Of a stretch of 64,000 nucleotides of DNA, positions 20,626-32,109 are shown one piece after another (position 1 is the stretch's first letter; the number at the start of each line of letters is the position of its first letter). The stretch covers positions 9,348,000-9,411,999 of the forward strand of contig CM068549.1 of assembly GCA_035048495.1 (NCBI GenBank), read 5' to 3'. Source of the stretch: Euptelea pleiosperma (Eukaryota > Streptophyta > Magnoliopsida > Ranunculales > Eupteleaceae). The notes under the pieces are model-generated. The model saw nothing but the letters and a program-made list of their open reading frames with translations, did not search any database and had not been told where the DNA came from. The position numbers and the translations under genes are program-made.

Positions 20626-22969
20626 TGATATTCGCTCAAAAGTGCTTATTTTAAGCACTTATCCTGTTAGCGTTATCGCACTCTCCTACGTAAAACTGCT
20701 CTAATTATCCACTTTTCTACGTAAGAGTCTATCTCATTGCGTAGAACACACTTTTCTGGACGAAATGGTATATTTGCATGCATTAAACACATTTTCGGAA
20801 GTCTAGATATTAAGCCGTTCTGATAAAGTCTCATTACGCGCTTCTTCTGTCGCAGGAAACCCGATGGGACGATTCTCAAGACTTGTGGGCCCAAATCGAT
20901 CATGAAAGCCCATTATCAAAGCTTAAAGAGCCCACATGCTATGACTAGAAGATATGGGCCAAATATGGGCTGAATAAGAGGACCATAAAGTCGGCCCAAA
21001 GAACGAAGAGAGCCGGAGAGCCAATGACCAAGAGACGGACCAAAGCGTTTAAAGCCACATGAGTCAGCAAAGAATGATAGTCGACTCTACTGGAGAAGCG
21101 TGAGGATGGTCACAGTGAAGAACAGGGTTCCAGACCCTCCGCTAGTGCTTTTTTCCATTTTTTTGATACTTTTTCTCTCATCTCTCCTTATTCTCTCTCT
21201 CTCTTCATCTCTCGATCCTCGAATCTACTGACCTAACCCCAGAACTCCTGCCTATCAGCTCTATCTCATCTCCCTTAGCTTTCTGACCGTTGGATCTTCC
21301 ATCGGACCGTTGGATCTTCAATCGGACCGTTGGATCTCTCTAGATCCGTCGATCTACCAATCTGAGTCCCAATCAAGTCACCATCCATCCGATCGCCATC
21401 AGACTGTCTGTCACATCATTCTGTGAGATGATGGACATCATCAACCCATGAGGGCCAATAGCCGGGCCCATCTTCATCGACCCGCTTTAAAAGGAGAAGG
21501 ATAGGGGTTCATTCAAACCCTAATCCCTCTCCCCTCTCATCCTCTCTTCCCCCCTTTCAATCCCCCCCACGTTCTCCCTCTACCGGGCCGTTTTTCTTCT
21601 TTTCTTCTTCTTCTTCTTCTTCTTCTTCTTCTTCTCCCTTCTCTTCTCCGGCGAGCTGCTCCACCAAGCATCTACGTCCCTGCCCCTTTGCTGCAACGCC
21701 TCCACAGTCCATCCACGACTGCCTGGTGCAGCCCATCATCCATCCACGACCGCCTGGTTGCAGCACAAGGTTTCATACCGCCTTCCTCTTCTCACGTTTT
21801 TACCGGAGTTGCAGGCTGCAACTCCGGCAGGTCACGAACTCCACCACCAGCGCCTCCATCACCGGTTCTCTTCTCCAAGAACCGTTGCTGCATCTCCAAG
21901 CCGTCATCACCTCTCTTCTCTTGGCCACAAATAAAAAAAAAATAATAATATAGAAAAAAAAAGGAAAGAAAAGAAGAAGATGAGGGGAAGCCATTAACGT
22001 CCCTCCTCGGAGCTTGCTGGGTTGTTGCCCTGGACAACGCCACCAGCGTCTCCACTTTGCTGCTGCTCTCACCTACGAACACCACCTTGCTAGTGCGTCC
22101 TCCATCCTCCACATCTCGTCGGGCTGGGTGCAGACCTCCCTTGCTGCTCCTCCTTTCCAAGCGACTCCCAATGTCCAAGAACCTGCAACCCATCTCTGGC
22201 AGGCTGGGTCAAATCTCCTCCAAGCCGTTCAGATCTGGATGTTCAACCCGTGCTGCTATCACGGCCTGCTACATCTAGGCCGAAGCCCATCTCCTCTAAG
22301 GTGGAGACCGCTTCACTCCACCCACCTCACACCGCTGTCTCTCCACTACGGACTGCAATGTTGATCTTTGTCCCTTGGGCCGATTCCAGCCACCCATTTT
22401 AGCCACCACGAACCACCAAAACTCTCCCTCAAGCCTGGAATGCCATCTACAAACCATGTATCCATGGCCGATTCTCCAAACTTTGAGCAGCATGTCATCT
22501 TCTCCGGCCGATCCTATCTCCGGTAAGTAGAGAGAGGTAACTTCCTCCCTCTATCTCCATCCCTTTCTCTCTCCTCCCTTAGTTTCTCTCTCTAGGTTTC
22601 TCCCATTCTCTCTCTAGTTTAGTTTTAGGTTCTTTACAAATTTGTTTATTTTTGTTTGATGTTTTGAGCATTGTAAGAATTTTTAATGTTAATGGATGAA
22701 TTCTCTTTTCGGGTGTTATTTGATTTCCTTCATTATTGTTTTTAATAGTCTGTGATAATCTAAAAGAAAAAAAAAAGGTTTTAAATCCCATTATCACCAT
22801 TCTCATCCTGCCATTATTTCTAACATCATTCTGTTATTTCATGTTCTTTATTAAGCGTGCCCTAACCCCGAGTGCGGATCGACATCCGACACGAATCCCT
22901 ATACGAAATTGCATACTTTTGCAGGATAAAAATCGGATCAAATTACAAATCTTGTTGATTCTAGGGTTT
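20626..22969 (+). repeat. Athila LTR truncated at its 3' end
   Basis: Begins TGATATTCGCTC with the AAGTGCTTA/TAAGCACTT dyad. It contains the 20-bp GACCGTTGGATCTTCCATCG repeat (about 21288-21345), a CTT microsatellite (about 21601-21635) and the 25-bp CCGGAGTTGCAG dyad (21803-21827). It stops at CTAGGGTTT, about 50 bp short of the usual CCTACTTTCA end. There is no gene in it; open frames are CT-rich low complexity. Confidence 0.9.
21803..21827. repeat. 25-bp perfect dyad in Athila LTR
   Basis: Arms CCGGAGTTGCAG and CTGCAACTCCGG around one central G, in a segment that otherwise barely aligns with the other Athila LTRs. Confidence 0.92.
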
Positions 22970-23509
22970 ACTCGTCTCACTGATGCTTTATGGGCATACA
23001 GAACCGCCTACAAGACCCCACTCAATATGTCTCCCTATCGTCTCGTCTTTGGGAAACCTTGTCATCTACCGGTAGAGATTGAACATCGTGCCCTATGGGC
23101 CATTAAGAAACTCAACTTCGACCTCGACTCTGCAGGGGAAGAGCGAAAACTTCAAATGAATGAGTTAGAAGAACTCAGAAATGATGCCTACAACTTGTCC
23201 AAGAATTACAAAGCCAAAATGAAGTGGATACATGACAAGAGCATCCTCAGGAAAGAGTTCCATCCAGGACAGAAGGTCCTTCTTTATAGTTCTCGTCTTC
23301 ATCTCTTCCCTGGAAAACTGAAATCTAGGTGGACCGGTCCTTATACGGTCACAGCAGTCACACCCTTCGGGGCAATCACTATTGAGGATCCCAAGGATCA
23401 CTCCTCATTCCAGGTCAATGGTCAGCGTCTTAAGCAATTCCATGAACTTGATGTGTCGTTCATTCAGACTTTTGAAATTGATCTCATCGATCCTGTTTAT
23501 GTCGACTGA
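22970..23509 (+). pseudogene. Athila integrase C-terminal fragment
   Basis: 179 codons ending at TGA 23507-23509, nearly identical to the end of the intact pol at 56365-56904. It includes the [21 protein letters not shown] block and the WTGPYTV (GPY/F-type) module. The frame is open, but there is no start and no upstream pol: an LTR replaces the catalytic core. Confidence 0.92.
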
Positions 23510-23859
23510 TGATCCACTCAGTCTCCTGTGCTCCAACTTGGTTGGGGGTGCCTGTCACCCTCGTCATGTCTGGCTGAAGACGTAAAACTTAGCGCTTTCG
23601 GAAAGGCAATTCCGGTATTCCTAGAGTACATGAGTCTCATGCATTTGTTATTACTGTTATATCTCTGGAAATGCAGGTACATTCATTCTTCCGATCATCA
23701 GGTACCACACACTGTCGAGTTTCTGCCGACTTGGTAACATCCTTCCTGAATCTTTGCATCATCATCATTGATTTGTTATCATTTTATGTCCCGGTCATGA
23801 GCACCGAGGACGGTGCTGTATTTTGGTTGGGGGTGGGTATTTACCAAAACTCATGTCTT

Positions 23860-23890
<31 letters not shown>

Positions 23891-24887
23891 GAGGTTTTTG
23901 GGGTGATTTCCGATGTTCTCCAAAAGTTTTCTAGAATTTCAAAAATGTGTCAAATACCCTGACTTTGATTAGCTAAAAAAACCTCCGTTAAGTCAGTATT
24001 GAGGATGTCAATTTTTGTTTAAAGTTAGCGTTGAGTCAATTCAAGCATGACTACAGCAGGTTTGAAAACTCAGAAAAACTCAGATTTGGCACAATTGTAC
24101 ACTATCAACATCAGAGTCATCCTAAGTTTTGAAACTCTAGAGATCCTGTGAGAATAATTGTGGAGACCTAACCCAGTGAGCTTTCGAACCTTTAATCATT
24201 TCGGAGAGTTATACAATAATCCTGAGTCACAAGATGACTCACTATTCTTCATGCCCGCAATATTCGTTGAGAGATCTCATTATCTTTTGCTTCGATCATG
24301 GAACTCGGAACGACATCAACATTGGATTACTACGACAGAACCTTCTCTGTATCCAGTCAAGACAGTATACATGATAGTGCAAACCCTAGAAAATGATTTA
24401 GGCCATTTTTCTGAACCATTCAGCCTTTTTACTCACCTGAATTATACTTCACTAGAAACCCCTTGAACCCTTCTATAAAAGCCTTTTCTTTGTAATCCCA
24501 TCAACCTAAAATCCAGTATAGCTACGAAGCATGACTAGCTACCCTTATTTTGAGATGGACAAAAGAATAACTGATATGGGTGTACCGTGAAAAGAAAAGT
24601 AAAGAAGAAGAATCAAAAGAAAAGAAAGTGGTTCAAGCTGAAAACAAAATATGAAAAGAAAGTATGAAGAAGAGCTGAAAAGAAATTGAGCAGTCTCAGA
24701 AATATCAAGAAAAAGAGAAAAATACGAAAAAAGGAAAAAGAACCAGATAATGGTGTTACGTCGCAGGAAAAATTCAAGAAAATGGCAATATCCTCTCAAG
24801 ATCTTTGAAATCCTGTATTCCTTTATCTCTCTACACCTGACCTAAGCCTCATTACAACCCAGGAAAGTCCTACTTGATTCTAGGATA
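23510..24887 (+). other. Athila 3' noncoding region, first part
   Basis: No gene seen. Closely matches 56905-58286. Contains two PPT-like motifs (23538-23550 and 23823-23835) and an A tract (about 23866-23890). The open frames do not resemble an envelope-like protein. Confidence 0.8.
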
Positions 24888-24892
24888 GTACG

Positions 24893-27424
24893 TGGTAGTA
24901 GGCTTTTTCCGCGTCGTTGGTTGCGGAAACCCTAGAATCAACAAGATTTGTAATTTGATCCGAATTTTAATCCTGCAAAATATGAGCTTTTGTATAGGGA
25001 TTCGTGTCGGATGTCGATCCGCACTCGGGATTAGTAGGATTAGCGCGAATAAGAACACAAAAGATAATGAAACTAGAGAGAGAATTTATCACACCACAAG
25101 AATGAAAAATAACAATAAAATAACAATTTTATTAATGATCAAAGTTTCTCTACAATAATCAAACTATTTTTTTTTTTTTTAATAATAAAAGAACTAGAAA
25201 ATACTAAAATATAGAGAGAGAAAGAAGAGATAGAGAGAGAAAATATTAAAACAAATTAGAGAGATCTAGAGAGAGAAAGTGAAAGAGAGAGAGAGAGAAT
25301 TAAAACCTAGAGATAGAGAGGGAAGACTAGAGAGAGAAAAAGATAGAAGTAGAGAGAGAAAAAAATGATAACCTCATCCTAGAGAGGGAAATAGGTGATG
25401 GAGGATAGGATAGGTGTGGAGAACGACTTACCGGTGCTCTTTATAGCTATTGTGAGGAGGAGTGAAGGACCAAGGTGTACGAGCACGTCCAATCTATTAT
25501 GGAGAAGATGGACAGTGGATGCATGTGATGCTCTTGTAGCAGTAATGAAGGATGAAGGCAAAGGGGCAATGCTGCAAGTTGGTGAAGAAGATGCTTGCTG
25601 AATTTGTAGGTTCGTTCACAGCCTAGAACCTTGTGGTGTCGGTTGGGGGATGAAGGTTGGAGGAGCACGTGGGAGTTGCTATTCTGCCCAAGGATGAGGG
25701 GGCGTCGTGGTTGTAGACGAGGGAGAATACGACCTCCTCCCTTCTCCTCGTCTCTTTCTCTTTTTCTCTTTTTTTTTATTTTTTATTTTAATTGCTGGTC
25801 AGGCGGCTGGAGAAGAAGGAACAGAGGAGGAGACGGTCGCTGGATGGTGCTGTTCGCAGCTGTGGTGGCTGGTGCAGGCGAGGGGAGATACCGACGAACC
25901 AAGGAGAAACCTTGGAAGTTGCTGATGCGTCCCCAAGGAGATTTTTGCTGGGGTTTTTTTTTTTTTTTTTTTTAGCAACCAGAAGAGAAAGAGAAGAGGA
26001 GGGAGGAGAAGGCTGTGGAACATGGGGCGTAAGGAGCACTGACGGCCGGAGTTGCAGGTCTGCAACTCCGGCGTTAAAAAAAAAAAACGGTAATGACAAA
26101 GAAACGAAAACGAAAACGAAAAAAAAAATGAGAAGAAAAAGAAAAAGAAGAAGAAGAAGAAGAAGAAGAAGAAGAAGGAGACTGATGCCGTGGAGGAGCA
26201 CTGACGGCCGGATTCCGGCGAAGAAGAAGAAGAAGATGAAGAAAATGAGAAAGAGAAAAGAAGAAAAAGAAGAAGAATGGGGCCAAGGGTGAATGCGGGA
26301 TTGATAGGGGGAGAGAAAGGAGAAGATTTGAGGGGGATTAGGGTTCGAACGAACCCTTCTCCCTCATCTTATAAAGCTCCCTATTTCCATTAATGTAAAT
26401 AGGGTATTTTTTGAAAATAAAAAATATATATATTTTTTTTTTTTTTTTTTTTTTTTTAAGTAAAAACCTACTTTTCTATGGGGAATCTCCCCAATTAGTG
26501 GACCCCCCCATTTAATTAAAATTATTTTTGAAATTCGCGGGGTCCACTAACTGGTCGGACAGCGGGTCGATGATGATGGGCCCGGCTATTGGCCCTCATG
26601 GGTTGATGATGTCCATCATCTCACAGAATGATGTGGCAGACAGTCTGATGGCGATCGGATGGATGGTGACTTGATTGGGACTCAGATTGGTAGATCGACA
26701 GATCTAGAGAGATCCAACGGTCCGATTGAAGATCCAACGGTCCGATGGAAGATCCAACGGTCAGAAAGCTAAGGGAGATGAGATAGAGCTGATAGGCAGG
26801 AGTTCTGGGGTTAGGTCAGTAGATTCGAGGATCGAGAGATGAAGAGAGAGAGAGAATAAGGAGAGATGAGAGAAAAAGTATCAAAAAAAAATGGAAAAAA
26901 GCACTGGCGGAGGGTCTGGAACCCTGTTCTTCACTGTGACCATCCTCACGCTTCTCCAGTAGAGTCGACCATCATTCTTTGCTGACTCATGTGGCTTTAA
27001 ACGCTTTGGTCCGTCTCTTGGTCATTGGCTCTCCTACTCTCTTCGTTCTTTGGGCCGACTTTTTGGTCCTCTTATTCAGCCCATATTTGGCCCATATCTT
27101 CTAGTTATAGCATGTGGGCTTGTTAAGCTTTGATAATGGGCTTTCATGATCGATTTGGGCCCACAAGTCTCGAAAATCGTCCCATCGGGGTGTCCTGCGA
27201 CAGAAGAAGCGCGTAATGAGACTTTATCAGAACGGCTTAATATTTAGACTTCCGAAAATGTGTTTAATGCATGCAAATATACCATTTCGTCCAGAAAAGT
27301 GTGTTTTACGCAATGAGATAGACTCTTACGTAGAAAAGTGGATAATTAGAGCAGTTTTACGTAGGAGAGTGCGATAACGCTAACAGGATAAGTGCTTAAA
27401 ATAAGCACTTTTGAGCGAATATCA
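24893..27424 (-). mobile_element. inverted solo Athila LTR
   Basis: A 2.53-kb LTR on the minus strand, flanked by gtacg (24888-24892 and 27425-27429), in the 3' noncoding region of the surrounding Athila element. Its U5 end reads TGGTAGTAGG instead of TGAAAGTAGG, so the terminus has mutated. It contains a dyad at 26046-26071 and a GAA/CTT microsatellite (26146-26177). The clean target duplication fits LTR-LTR recombination after insertion. Confidence 0.9.
26046..26071. repeat. 26-bp dyad in solo Athila LTR
   Basis: CCGGAGTTGCAG and CTGCAACTCCGG-type arms around a short GT centre. A half-copy (GGCCGGATTCCGGCG) lies near 26206. Confidence 0.9.
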
Positions 27425-27967
27425 GTACGATCATAAAATGTGGAGATTGGAGAAAGAGAAGCTATAGAGTTTGATCTGACGTTCCTGAGTGAAGTGGTAT
27501 TCCAATCATGAGATCTTCTTCTGTTAAAGATGTCCTTCCTTCAAATAAAACATATGTGAGATCTTTTGCCTCTTTATATTAAATACATCTCCTCACATAT
27601 AAATTGAGAGAAAAGAAGAAAACCCTTCTTGTGTGATTCTATTCTGAGTGCTAAACATGTGAGATTTGAGGTCGAGGCATAAAAACTTAGAGGTGATCTG
27701 GAAATCTTTACTGTCGGATGATGAGAATGTTGAGCACACACACACGCAGAGTCTGACTATTCTGGGTCATGATTATCAGTCTGTAGTCTTGCCAAAACTT
27801 TCCAACTCTTCGCTAGCATGTAACTGTTTTTGCATCCATTCAATGATTTGACGAACGGGGTTTTCCCTGAGCTAATATGAAAAAGTGTGCAGCATGTGCA
27901 GAGCCCTTTTAAGCTCATGTATTTTGCACTAATTGCCAAGGATTGGCAATATGCTGGTTGGGGGTTG
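27425..27967 (+). other. Athila 3' noncoding region, last part, with polypurine tract
   Basis: Resumes after the solo LTR and runs to GGTTGGGGGTTG just before the 3' LTR. A CACACACACACGCAGA run lies near 27737. It matches 58282-58827. No credible gene. Confidence 0.8.
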
Positions 27968-30898
27968 TGATATTCGCTCAAAAGTGCTTATTTTAAGCAC
28001 TTATCCTGTTAGCGTTATCGCACTCTCCTACGTAAAACTGCTCTAATTATCCACTTTTCTATGTAAGAGTCTATCTCATTGCGTAGAACACACTTTTCTG
28101 GACGAAATGGTATATTTGCATGCATTAAACACATTTTCAGAAGTCTAGATATTAAGCCGTTTTGATAAAGTCTCATTACGCTCTTCTTCTGTCGCAGGAA
28201 ACCCCGATGGGACGATTCTCGAGACTTGTGGGCCCAAATCGATCATGAAAGCCTATTATCAAAGCTTAAAGAGCCCACATGCTATGACTAGAAGATATGG
28301 GCCAAATATGGGCTGAATAAGAGGACCAAAAAGCCGGCCCAAAGAACGAAGAGAGCAGGAGAGCCAATGACCAAGAGACGGACCAAAGCGTTTAAAGCCA
28401 CATGAGTCAGCAAAGAATGATAGTCGACTCTACTGGAGAAGCGTGAGGATGGTCACAGTGAAGACCAGGGTTCCAGACCCTCCGCCAGTGCTTTTCTCTC
28501 TATTTTCTGATACTTTTTCTCTCATCTCTCCTTATTCTCTCTCTCTCTTCATCTCTCGGTCCTCGAATCTACTGACCTAACCCCAGAACTCCTGCCCATC
28601 GGCTCTATCTCATCTCCCTTAGCTTTCTGACCGTTGGATCTTCCATCGGACCGTTGGATCTTCAATCGGACAGTTGGATCTCTCTAGATCCGTCGATCTA
28701 CCAATCTGGGTCCCAATCAAGTCACCATCCATCCGATCGCCATCAGACTGTCTGTCACATCATCTTGTGAGACGATGGACATCATCAATCCATGTGGGCC
28801 AGTAGCCGGGCCCATCATCATCGACCCGCTGTCCGACCAGTTAGTGGACCCCGTGAATTTCAAAATAATTTTAATTATATTTTAAAAAATGGGGGGTCCA
28901 CTAAATGGGAAGATTCCCCATAGAAAAGTAATGTTTTACTTAAAAAATATATATATATATATATATATATATTTTTCATATTTTTTTTTTTTTAAAAATA
29001 CCCTATTTCCTTTAATGGAAATAGGGAGCTTTAAAAGGAGAAGGAGAGGGGTTCGTTCGAACCCTAATCCCCCTCCCATCTCTTCCTCTCTTTCCCAAAC
29101 AATTTCCCCCAAAACCCTTCCCCCTTCTCCTCCTTCTTTTCTCAATCGTTCTTCTCCTCTTCTTCCCCTTCCCTTGCCTCTTCTTCGTCATCTTCTTCAT
29201 CTCTTACCGGAGTTGCAGCCTGCAACTCCGGTCGGCAACGCCCCCCTCCTTCTGCTTTGCAGCAGCTGCTGCTACCTCCTCCTCTCACGAGCTCCTGCCA
29301 TCCTCCTTTCAAATTTGCTGCTGCCTCCTCTTCTCACGAGCTCCACCGCCGCTGCACATCGCTCACCTTCTACTGTGCTTCTCCGCCCTTCTCCGCCCAC
29401 AACAACAACACCTCCAGCGTTTTCCCTCTCCTCTCCACTTCTCCTCCTCCATCTCAGTCGCTCTCACCCATAAGAAAGAAAGAGAAAAGAAAAAGAAGAA
29501 GAAGAAGGATAGAACCTGTCCACCTTACCTTGCTGCTTGCATCACCGCCTCTCCCTCTTCTTCTTGTACACCAGTCAGTGCCACATCACCACAATACTAC
29601 CACTTACCTGCTGGATCGTCTCCAACTCCAGCCACCCCTCTCCATAGCCGTCTCCTGCCTCCTCTTCTTCACCACGTCTTCCCATTGACGTCTTCTTGAT
29701 GTGGTTGCTGCTCCTCTCAACGGTTTGCTAAACCGTCCTCAACTACATCTTTTTCATCACCGGCACCCCACTGCTAGCCATTCTTTTCTTCAGCATCGAA
29801 CCAGGCCGTGCATCCAACCACCTCTCATCATTGTTATTTGTAGACCTGCCGTCACCCTCTTCTTCTTCTTGACCGTTTTCTTCCAAGCCAAAAGAAAAAC
29901 CAGCAGAAAATAAAAAAAAAGAAAAAAGAGAAAAAGAAGAAAAAGAAGATAAGAAGATGAATAAGTGAAGGAGATCGCCCCTACCGTTCTCCATCCTTGC
30001 TGAACAACCGGTCTCCACATCCATCACTCCACGACTCTATGCCGCCTGGAAACCTCAACGGATTGGTGGTGATTCTCCTCTCCAAACAGCAACCGTGGTG
30101 GCGCTCCACAGCTTGCACCACCATCAACCCCCCATGGCTTCACCTCCACACCACCGTCCCTTGTTGTGGTCACCATCATGATCCCTAAACTGATGTTCTC
30201 CATGAGCACCGATGAAAACTCTGCCTTCCACACCATGTGCAACCAGCCACTCTAACTGCATCATGCACCCAACACGCTGCGGACCACTTTGGTCAATAAT
30301 CTGACCCACTGATTCATCCCAAGGCTAATCCAATGGTCGATTCCCTTCCAATGGTAAGATCGTGGTAAGTTTCTCTCTCATTTCCTCTCTTTCTCTCTTT
30401 ACTTCTCTCTCTAGATCCTTTTAGTCACTTTCTCTCTCTACAATCTCTCTCTTCTTTTTCTTTATTTCTCTCTCTCTCATTGTTGCTTTCTTAACTTAGT
30501 GTAGTTCCAGCAAATATTGTAAGACTTTTAATTACTTTGAATAAATTTTAGTTTTCATTATTACTTGATTGGAATAGGTCACCTTTCATGCTTTACTTTA
30601 TCTGTGTTCTTAATGCTCTTGATATTTATAGCATTCTCTCTCTAAAATCACAACAAATAATGTTTTAAAGACCATTTCAATCACCACTCTCACCCCACCA
30701 TCATTTCCATCAATTTCTAGGAAGAAAGTCCGTCATTTTATGTTCTTTACTGCACGTTCACTAATCCCGAGTGCGGATTCGACTCCGACTTTCCACTGTG
30801 CTAGAATTCTTAATTTTTGCAGAGAAAAAGAATCGGATTAATTACAAATGTGTTGAGATTAGGATCGTTCTCTCAACGACGGAAAAACCCTACTTTCA
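27968..30898 (+). repeat. Athila 3' LTR, 2.93 kb
   Basis: Complete from TGATATTCGC to CCTACTTTCA. U3 is well conserved with the other copies. The segment after the TATA-like region (about 29040-30760) is long and largely unlike them, except for the CCGGAGTTGCAG dyad at 29207-29231. Contains a TA microsatellite (about 28947-28972). The proline/serine-rich open frames are CT-rich low complexity and are not annotated. Confidence 0.88.
29207..29231. repeat. 25-bp perfect dyad in Athila LTR
   Basis: Arms CCGGAGTTGCAG and CTGCAACTCCGG-type around one or two central bases, just downstream of the putative start of transcription. Confidence 0.92.
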
Positions 30899-30900
30899 GA

Positions 30901-31299
30901 GGCAATCTAGTAACCTGGAGGAGCAAGAAGCAGCAAGTGGTAGCTCGGTCAAGTGCGGAAGCCGAATTCCGATCTATGGCCCATGGTCTGTGTGAGCTAC
31001 TATGGCTCAAAATTTTACTTAGGGAGCTAGGTTTCCCGATTGAAGGATCTATGTCGTTATATTGTGACAACAAGGCGGCCATAAGCATTGCACATAATCC
31101 CATGCAACATGATAGAACAAAGCACATCGAAGTGGATAGACATTTCATTCGCGAGAAAGTTACTTCGGCAGTAATCTGTACACCATTCGTGCCTACGTCA
31201 GAACAAGTGGCTGATGTTCTCACCAAAGGTGTTGCAGTTGCTCAATTTCGGGCTTGTTTGGACAAGTTAGGCATGATCGATATTCATGCACCAACTTGA
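30901..31299 (+). pseudogene. copia RNase H fragment
   Basis: 132 codons ending at TGA 31297-31299. Shows copia RNase H hallmarks: WRSKKQ, SSAEAEF, YCDNKAAI, KHIEVDRHFI and VADVLTKG. The first catalytic Asp region and the whole RT are missing upstream, where an Athila LTR ends. It is directly followed by the copia polypurine tract. Confidence 0.92.
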
Positions 31300-31306
31300 G
31301 GGGGAG
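31297..31306 (+). other. copia polypurine tract
   Basis: TGAGGGGGAG immediately precedes the 3' LTR start TGTTGTCAG and overlaps the RNase H stop codon, as is usual in copia elements. Confidence 0.85.
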
Positions 31307-31493
31307 TGTTGTCAGTATAAGGGAGAATATAATATAAGATATATGGTGGGTGGAGATATTAATGTGGGTGTAATTATTTTGACCTAGTAATATAAATAAT
31401 ATTGTGGGACGTTGGTAGATTTAACTCTCCAACGCTTTCTCTTCTTCTTTTTCTCTCTTCTTCTCCTCTCTTCCTGAAACCCTAAAATTCTAC
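31307..31493 (+). repeat. copia 3' LTR
   Basis: 187 bp, partner of 8807-8993, with five transitions by eye. Satellite resumes right after it (TTGTCATTTATATGTGTTGG). Confidence 0.9.
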
Positions 31494-32081
31494 TGTTGTT
31501 GTCATTTATATGTGTTGGCATTTAAGAGTTACAACAAAAATCCATTTCGGGACTTCGACGCCCAAATTGGGCAAACGAGGTCGGAATCTCCCGAAACTTC
31601 TTCTAACACTTCAAACGTATTGAAACAAAATGTGTTGGAAGAGAGGGGGTCAAATTCTGAGGTCGGGTTAGAAAATTATAGTCATTTGTAAGTTTAGGAA
31701 TTTAAGACTTAGAACTGAAATCCGTTTCGGGACTTCGACACCCAAATCGGGCAAACGAGGTCAGAATCTCCCGAAACTTCTTCCAACACTTTAAACGTAT
31801 TGAAACAAATGTGTTGGAAAAGACGGAGTCAAATTCTGAGGTCGGGTTAGAAAATTATAGTCATTTGTAAGTTTAGGCACTTAAGAGTTAGAACAGTATT
31901 TCATATCGGGACTTCGACGCCCAAATTGGGCAAACGATGTCCGAATCTCCCAAAACTTCTTCCAACACTTCAAACGTGTTGAAACAAATGTGTTGGAAGA
32001 AACGGGGTCAAAATCCTAGGTCGGGTTAGAAAACTATAGTCATTTGTAGGTTTAGGCATTTAAGACTTACAACTGAAATTC
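31494..32081. repeat. 179-bp satellite array, block 3
   Basis: About 3.3 monomers between the copia 3' LTR and the broken Athila copy. The first monomer continues the TTATATGTGTTGGCATTTAA variant interrupted at 8806. Confidence 0.93.
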
Positions 32082-32109
32082 ATTCTGAGTGCTAAACATG
32101 TGAGATTTG
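32082..32109 (+). other. 28-bp filler copied from 1.2 kb downstream
   Basis: ATTCTGAGTGCTAAACATGT and the following 8 bases match 33306-33333 exactly. There the same bases sit in their normal place within the Athila 3' region. Here they join satellite to a more upstream part of the same region, out of order. Confidence 0.85.

Larger units (their letters stand above)
20626..30898 (+). mobile_element. rearranged (possibly chimeric) Athila element in the copia
   Basis: Starts with an LTR (20626-22969) lacking its last ~50 bp and joined directly to the integrase coding region (22970-23509). The 3' noncoding region follows, broken by an inverted solo LTR at 24893-27424, then a complete 3' LTR (27968-30898). 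The 5' flank is gacat and the 3' flank gaggc, so there is no target duplication, and copia reverse transcriptase sequence is missing at this point. Either one insertion suffered two rearrangements, or two Athila insertions were fused by a deletion that also removed the copia RT. The second fits all three anomalies. Gag, protease, RT and RNase H are absent, so it is defective. Confidence 0.85.
8807..31493 (+). mobile_element. Ty1/copia retrotransposon, split by two later insertions
   Basis: Two 187-bp LTRs (8807-8993, 31307-31493) bracket a copia element in plus orientation. Order of parts: LTR, tRNA-iMet primer site, leader, gag with two zinc knuckles, protease, integrase, then RNase H, polypurine tract, LTR. 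A chromovirus (11172-20032) interrupts it between protease and integrase, and an Athila-derived block (20626-30898) separates integrase from RNase H. The reverse transcriptase is absent. Two nonsense codons lie in gag. The LTRs differ at five positions by eye, all transitions. It sits in the satellite, but no clean target-site duplication was identified. The element is dead; its lineage within copia was not assigned. Confidence 0.92.

Noticed and set aside
28889..29688. Long Pro/Ser-rich open frames in an Athila LTR (also at 2715-3537, 34689-35223, 48955-49281 and 59898-60384)
   Set aside because: CT-rich and GA-rich low-complexity DNA opens frames on both strands. The segments are not conserved between copies.
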